Shown piece by piece: positions 63,180 to 64,000 of a stretch of DNA of 64,000 bases (its first letter is position 1; each line of letters begins with the position of its first letter). The notes under the pieces were generated by a model. The model had not been told where the DNA came from and did not search any database. It worked only from the letters and a program-made list of their open reading frames with translations. Position numbers and translations under genes: made by a program. Origin of the DNA: Paucimonas lemoignei. GTDB taxonomy: Bacteria > Pseudomonadota > Gammaproteobacteria > Burkholderiales > Burkholderiaceae_D. The stretch is from positions 186,001 through 250,000 of the forward strand of contig NZ_SLZQ01000004.1 in assembly GCF_004342585.1 (NCBI RefSeq). The letters run 5' to 3'.

Positions 63180-63185
63180 TATAAT
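63180..63185 (+). promoter_or_regulatory. -10 box of the tRNA-Ser promoter
   Basis: A perfect TATAAT stands 32 bases before the mature tRNA 5' end, followed by a GC-rich discriminator region. A clear -35 hexamer was not found 16-18 bases upstream. Confidence 0.55.
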
Positions 63186-63217
63186 CTGCGGTTTCGCGCC
63201 ATGCGAACCCGAATCCA

Positions 63218-63308
63218 GGAGAGGTGGATGAGTGGTTTAAGTCGCACGCCTGGAAAGCGTGTATAGGTTCATAGCCTATCGGGGGTTCGAATCCCCCTCT
63301 CTCCGCCA
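63218..63308 (+). tRNA. tRNA-Ser (anticodon GGA)
   Basis: 91 bases. Acceptor stem GGAGAGG with TCTCTCC (one G-U pair), discriminator G and encoded CCA. Anticodon stem CACGC/GCGTG encloses CTGGAAA, so the anticodon is GGA at 63252-63254, reading UCC and UCU. A long variable arm (TATAGGTTCATAGCCTATC region), typical of tRNA-Ser, and a T arm GGGGG-TTCGAAT-CCCCC are visible. The 3' end is the probable attachment site for the adjacent integrase. Confidence 0.96.
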
Positions 63309-63312
63309 AGAT

Positions 63313-63359
63313 AAAGCGCCTAACTCTTTGATTTAAAAGACTTAGGCGCTTTTTATTTC
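63313..63359 (+). terminator. Intrinsic terminator after tRNA-Ser
   Basis: AAAGCGCCTAA and TTAGGCGCTTT pair over 11 bp, and the inner bases TCTTT and AAAGA can extend the stem; TTTTATTT follows. The right arm includes the stop codon of the converging integrase gene. Confidence 0.85.
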
Positions 63360-64000
63360 TGGGTCGGATGGGGCTAAATGGGGTGATGTGGGCATTGAAA
63401 TGACAGCTTTTTTGCCAGCATTTCCGAACATCGCAACCGCCTTATTGCCAGCCTCGGGCTGCGCGTCTTTAATCCATTTTCCATACACGCGGGCGATCAT
63501 TGTCCAGTCCTTGTGACCCATCTGCTGGGCCACCCACATCGGTGACTCGCCGGCAGTCAGCATCATGCTCGCGAACGTGTGCCGGGTCTGATATGGACGA
63601 CGGTAACGTACCTTCGCCAGCTTCAATCCACGCTTCCAGGCTTCACGGATAACCAGATCGCCGCGCCACCGTTTGTCGGTGCGCGGGTTGTTGAAGACTT
63701 GGTCGTAGGACAGGTAGGTGAATGCCTTCTGTGCCTGTAGCGCCTCGAGCGCCGGGCCGAGCAGCTTGATCTCGCGCCGGCCGGACCGGGTCTTCGGTGT
63801 TTCGCCTTCGCTTTTCGCAATGATGGCCGCCCGGGTCAATGACCGCCTGACCTGCAGCGTGCCGCGGTGCCAGTCAATATCCCCCCACTCCAGCGCGATC
63901 AGCTCGGACGTGCGCATGCCGGTCCAGAATGCAAACTGAAACAGGTTGCGCTCCTGCCCCTGCAGCTTGTCCAGAATGGCCGTCTGCTCTTCAGCCGAAA
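63342..64000 (-). CDS. Tyrosine-type site-specific integrase, C-terminal part (cut by window end)
   Basis: The last 218 codons are visible; the gene continues beyond the window. It is a tyrosine recombinase: catalytic Arg in WTGMRTSELIALEW, second Arg box PYQTRHTFASMML (the usual His is Tyr, as in many phage integrases), GHKD, and the nucleophile Tyr in MIARVYGKWI. The tail (SPHLAPSDPEIKSA) ends inside the tRNA terminator. An integrase whose 3' end faces a tRNA 3' end is the standard layout of a prophage or integrative element inserted at that tRNA. The element body lies to the right. Confidence 0.92.
   Translation of the reverse strand, partial: SAEEQTAILDKLQGQERNLFQFAFWTGMRTSELIALEWGDIDWHRGTLQVRRSLTRAAIIAKSEGETPKTRSGRREIKLLGPALEALQAQKAFTYLSYDQVFNNPRTDKRWRGDLVIREAWKRGLKLAKVRYRRPYQTRHTFASMMLTAGESPMWVAQQMGHKDWTMIARVYGKWIKDAQPEAGNKAVAMFGNAGKKAVISMPTSPHLAPSDPEIKSA

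Noticed and set aside
1-64000. CRISPR arrays, insertion sequences and rRNA genes
   Set aside because: No regularly spaced repeats, transposase frames or rRNA-like stretches were seen on reading through the window.

Overview
The window looks like ordinary chromosome from a betaproteobacterium of the Burkholderiales, most likely Oxalobacteraceae (Herminiimonas, Janthinobacterium, Collimonas or Massilia type). This is inferred from gene content: a bioA-F-D-B operon, aceK, a DUF4124 protein, a SPOR-dsbA-short chain dehydrogenase run after argS, and many GGDEF/EAL proteins. Species cannot be fixed from the sequence alone. Coding density is high. Codon use is strongly GC-biased, so long antisense open frames are common and were discarded.

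Layout. 0-9.6 kb: a cut-off RDD membrane protein, a diguanylate cyclase, a LuxR-type regulator, a lipoprotein hydrolase, dctA, rarD, ettA and an outer-membrane protein. 9.6-16.8 kb: small unknown proteins, a translationally coupled zinc dehydrogenase/SRPBCC pair, two cupins, an AsmA-like protein, a PfpI-like protein and a DUF805 protein. 16.8-33 kb: a signalling region with three large GGDEF/EAL proteins, a soluble Cache-CheW protein coupled to one of them, an acyl-CoA ligase and a chemoreceptor with a cytoplasmic Cache domain. 33-39.2 kb: a hydrolase, small proteins, a beta-carbonic anhydrase and a three-gene glycolipid-modification operon (GT2, LAB_N, GT39). 39.2-47.3 kb: bioAFDB read leftward behind five metabolic genes (thiolase, SDR, kappa-GST-like, YchJ-like, enoyl-CoA hydratase-like). 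47.3-63.1 kb: aceK, an MBL-fold hydrolase, a small HTH regulator, SDR, dsbA, a SPOR protein, argS, a DUF4124 protein, a fifth GGDEF protein, a decayed nuclease/phosphatase remnant, a CYTH-CHAD protein, pgl and a barrel protein. 63.2-64 kb: tRNA-Ser(GGA) followed by a tyrosine integrase cut by the window end, the probable edge of an integrated element.

How the parts fit. The clearest theme is cyclic-di-GMP signalling: five GGDEF proteins, three of which also carry EAL. The most unusual unit is the two-gene operon at 23840-28751, in which a PAS-GAF-GGDEF-EAL enzyme is coupled by an 8-bp overlap to a protein with two Cache-like modules and a CheW-like domain but no visible membrane anchor. About 3 kb away is a chemoreceptor whose own Cache domain is also cytoplasmic. 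Together they suggest a link between internal metabolic sensing, chemosensory arrays and c-di-GMP turnover; this is inference. The GT2/LAB_N/GT39 trio resembles lipid A or envelope glycan modification modules.

A recurring structural feature is long GC-rich perfect inverted repeats without a U tract at gene ends. Three clear intrinsic terminators with T runs are also present.
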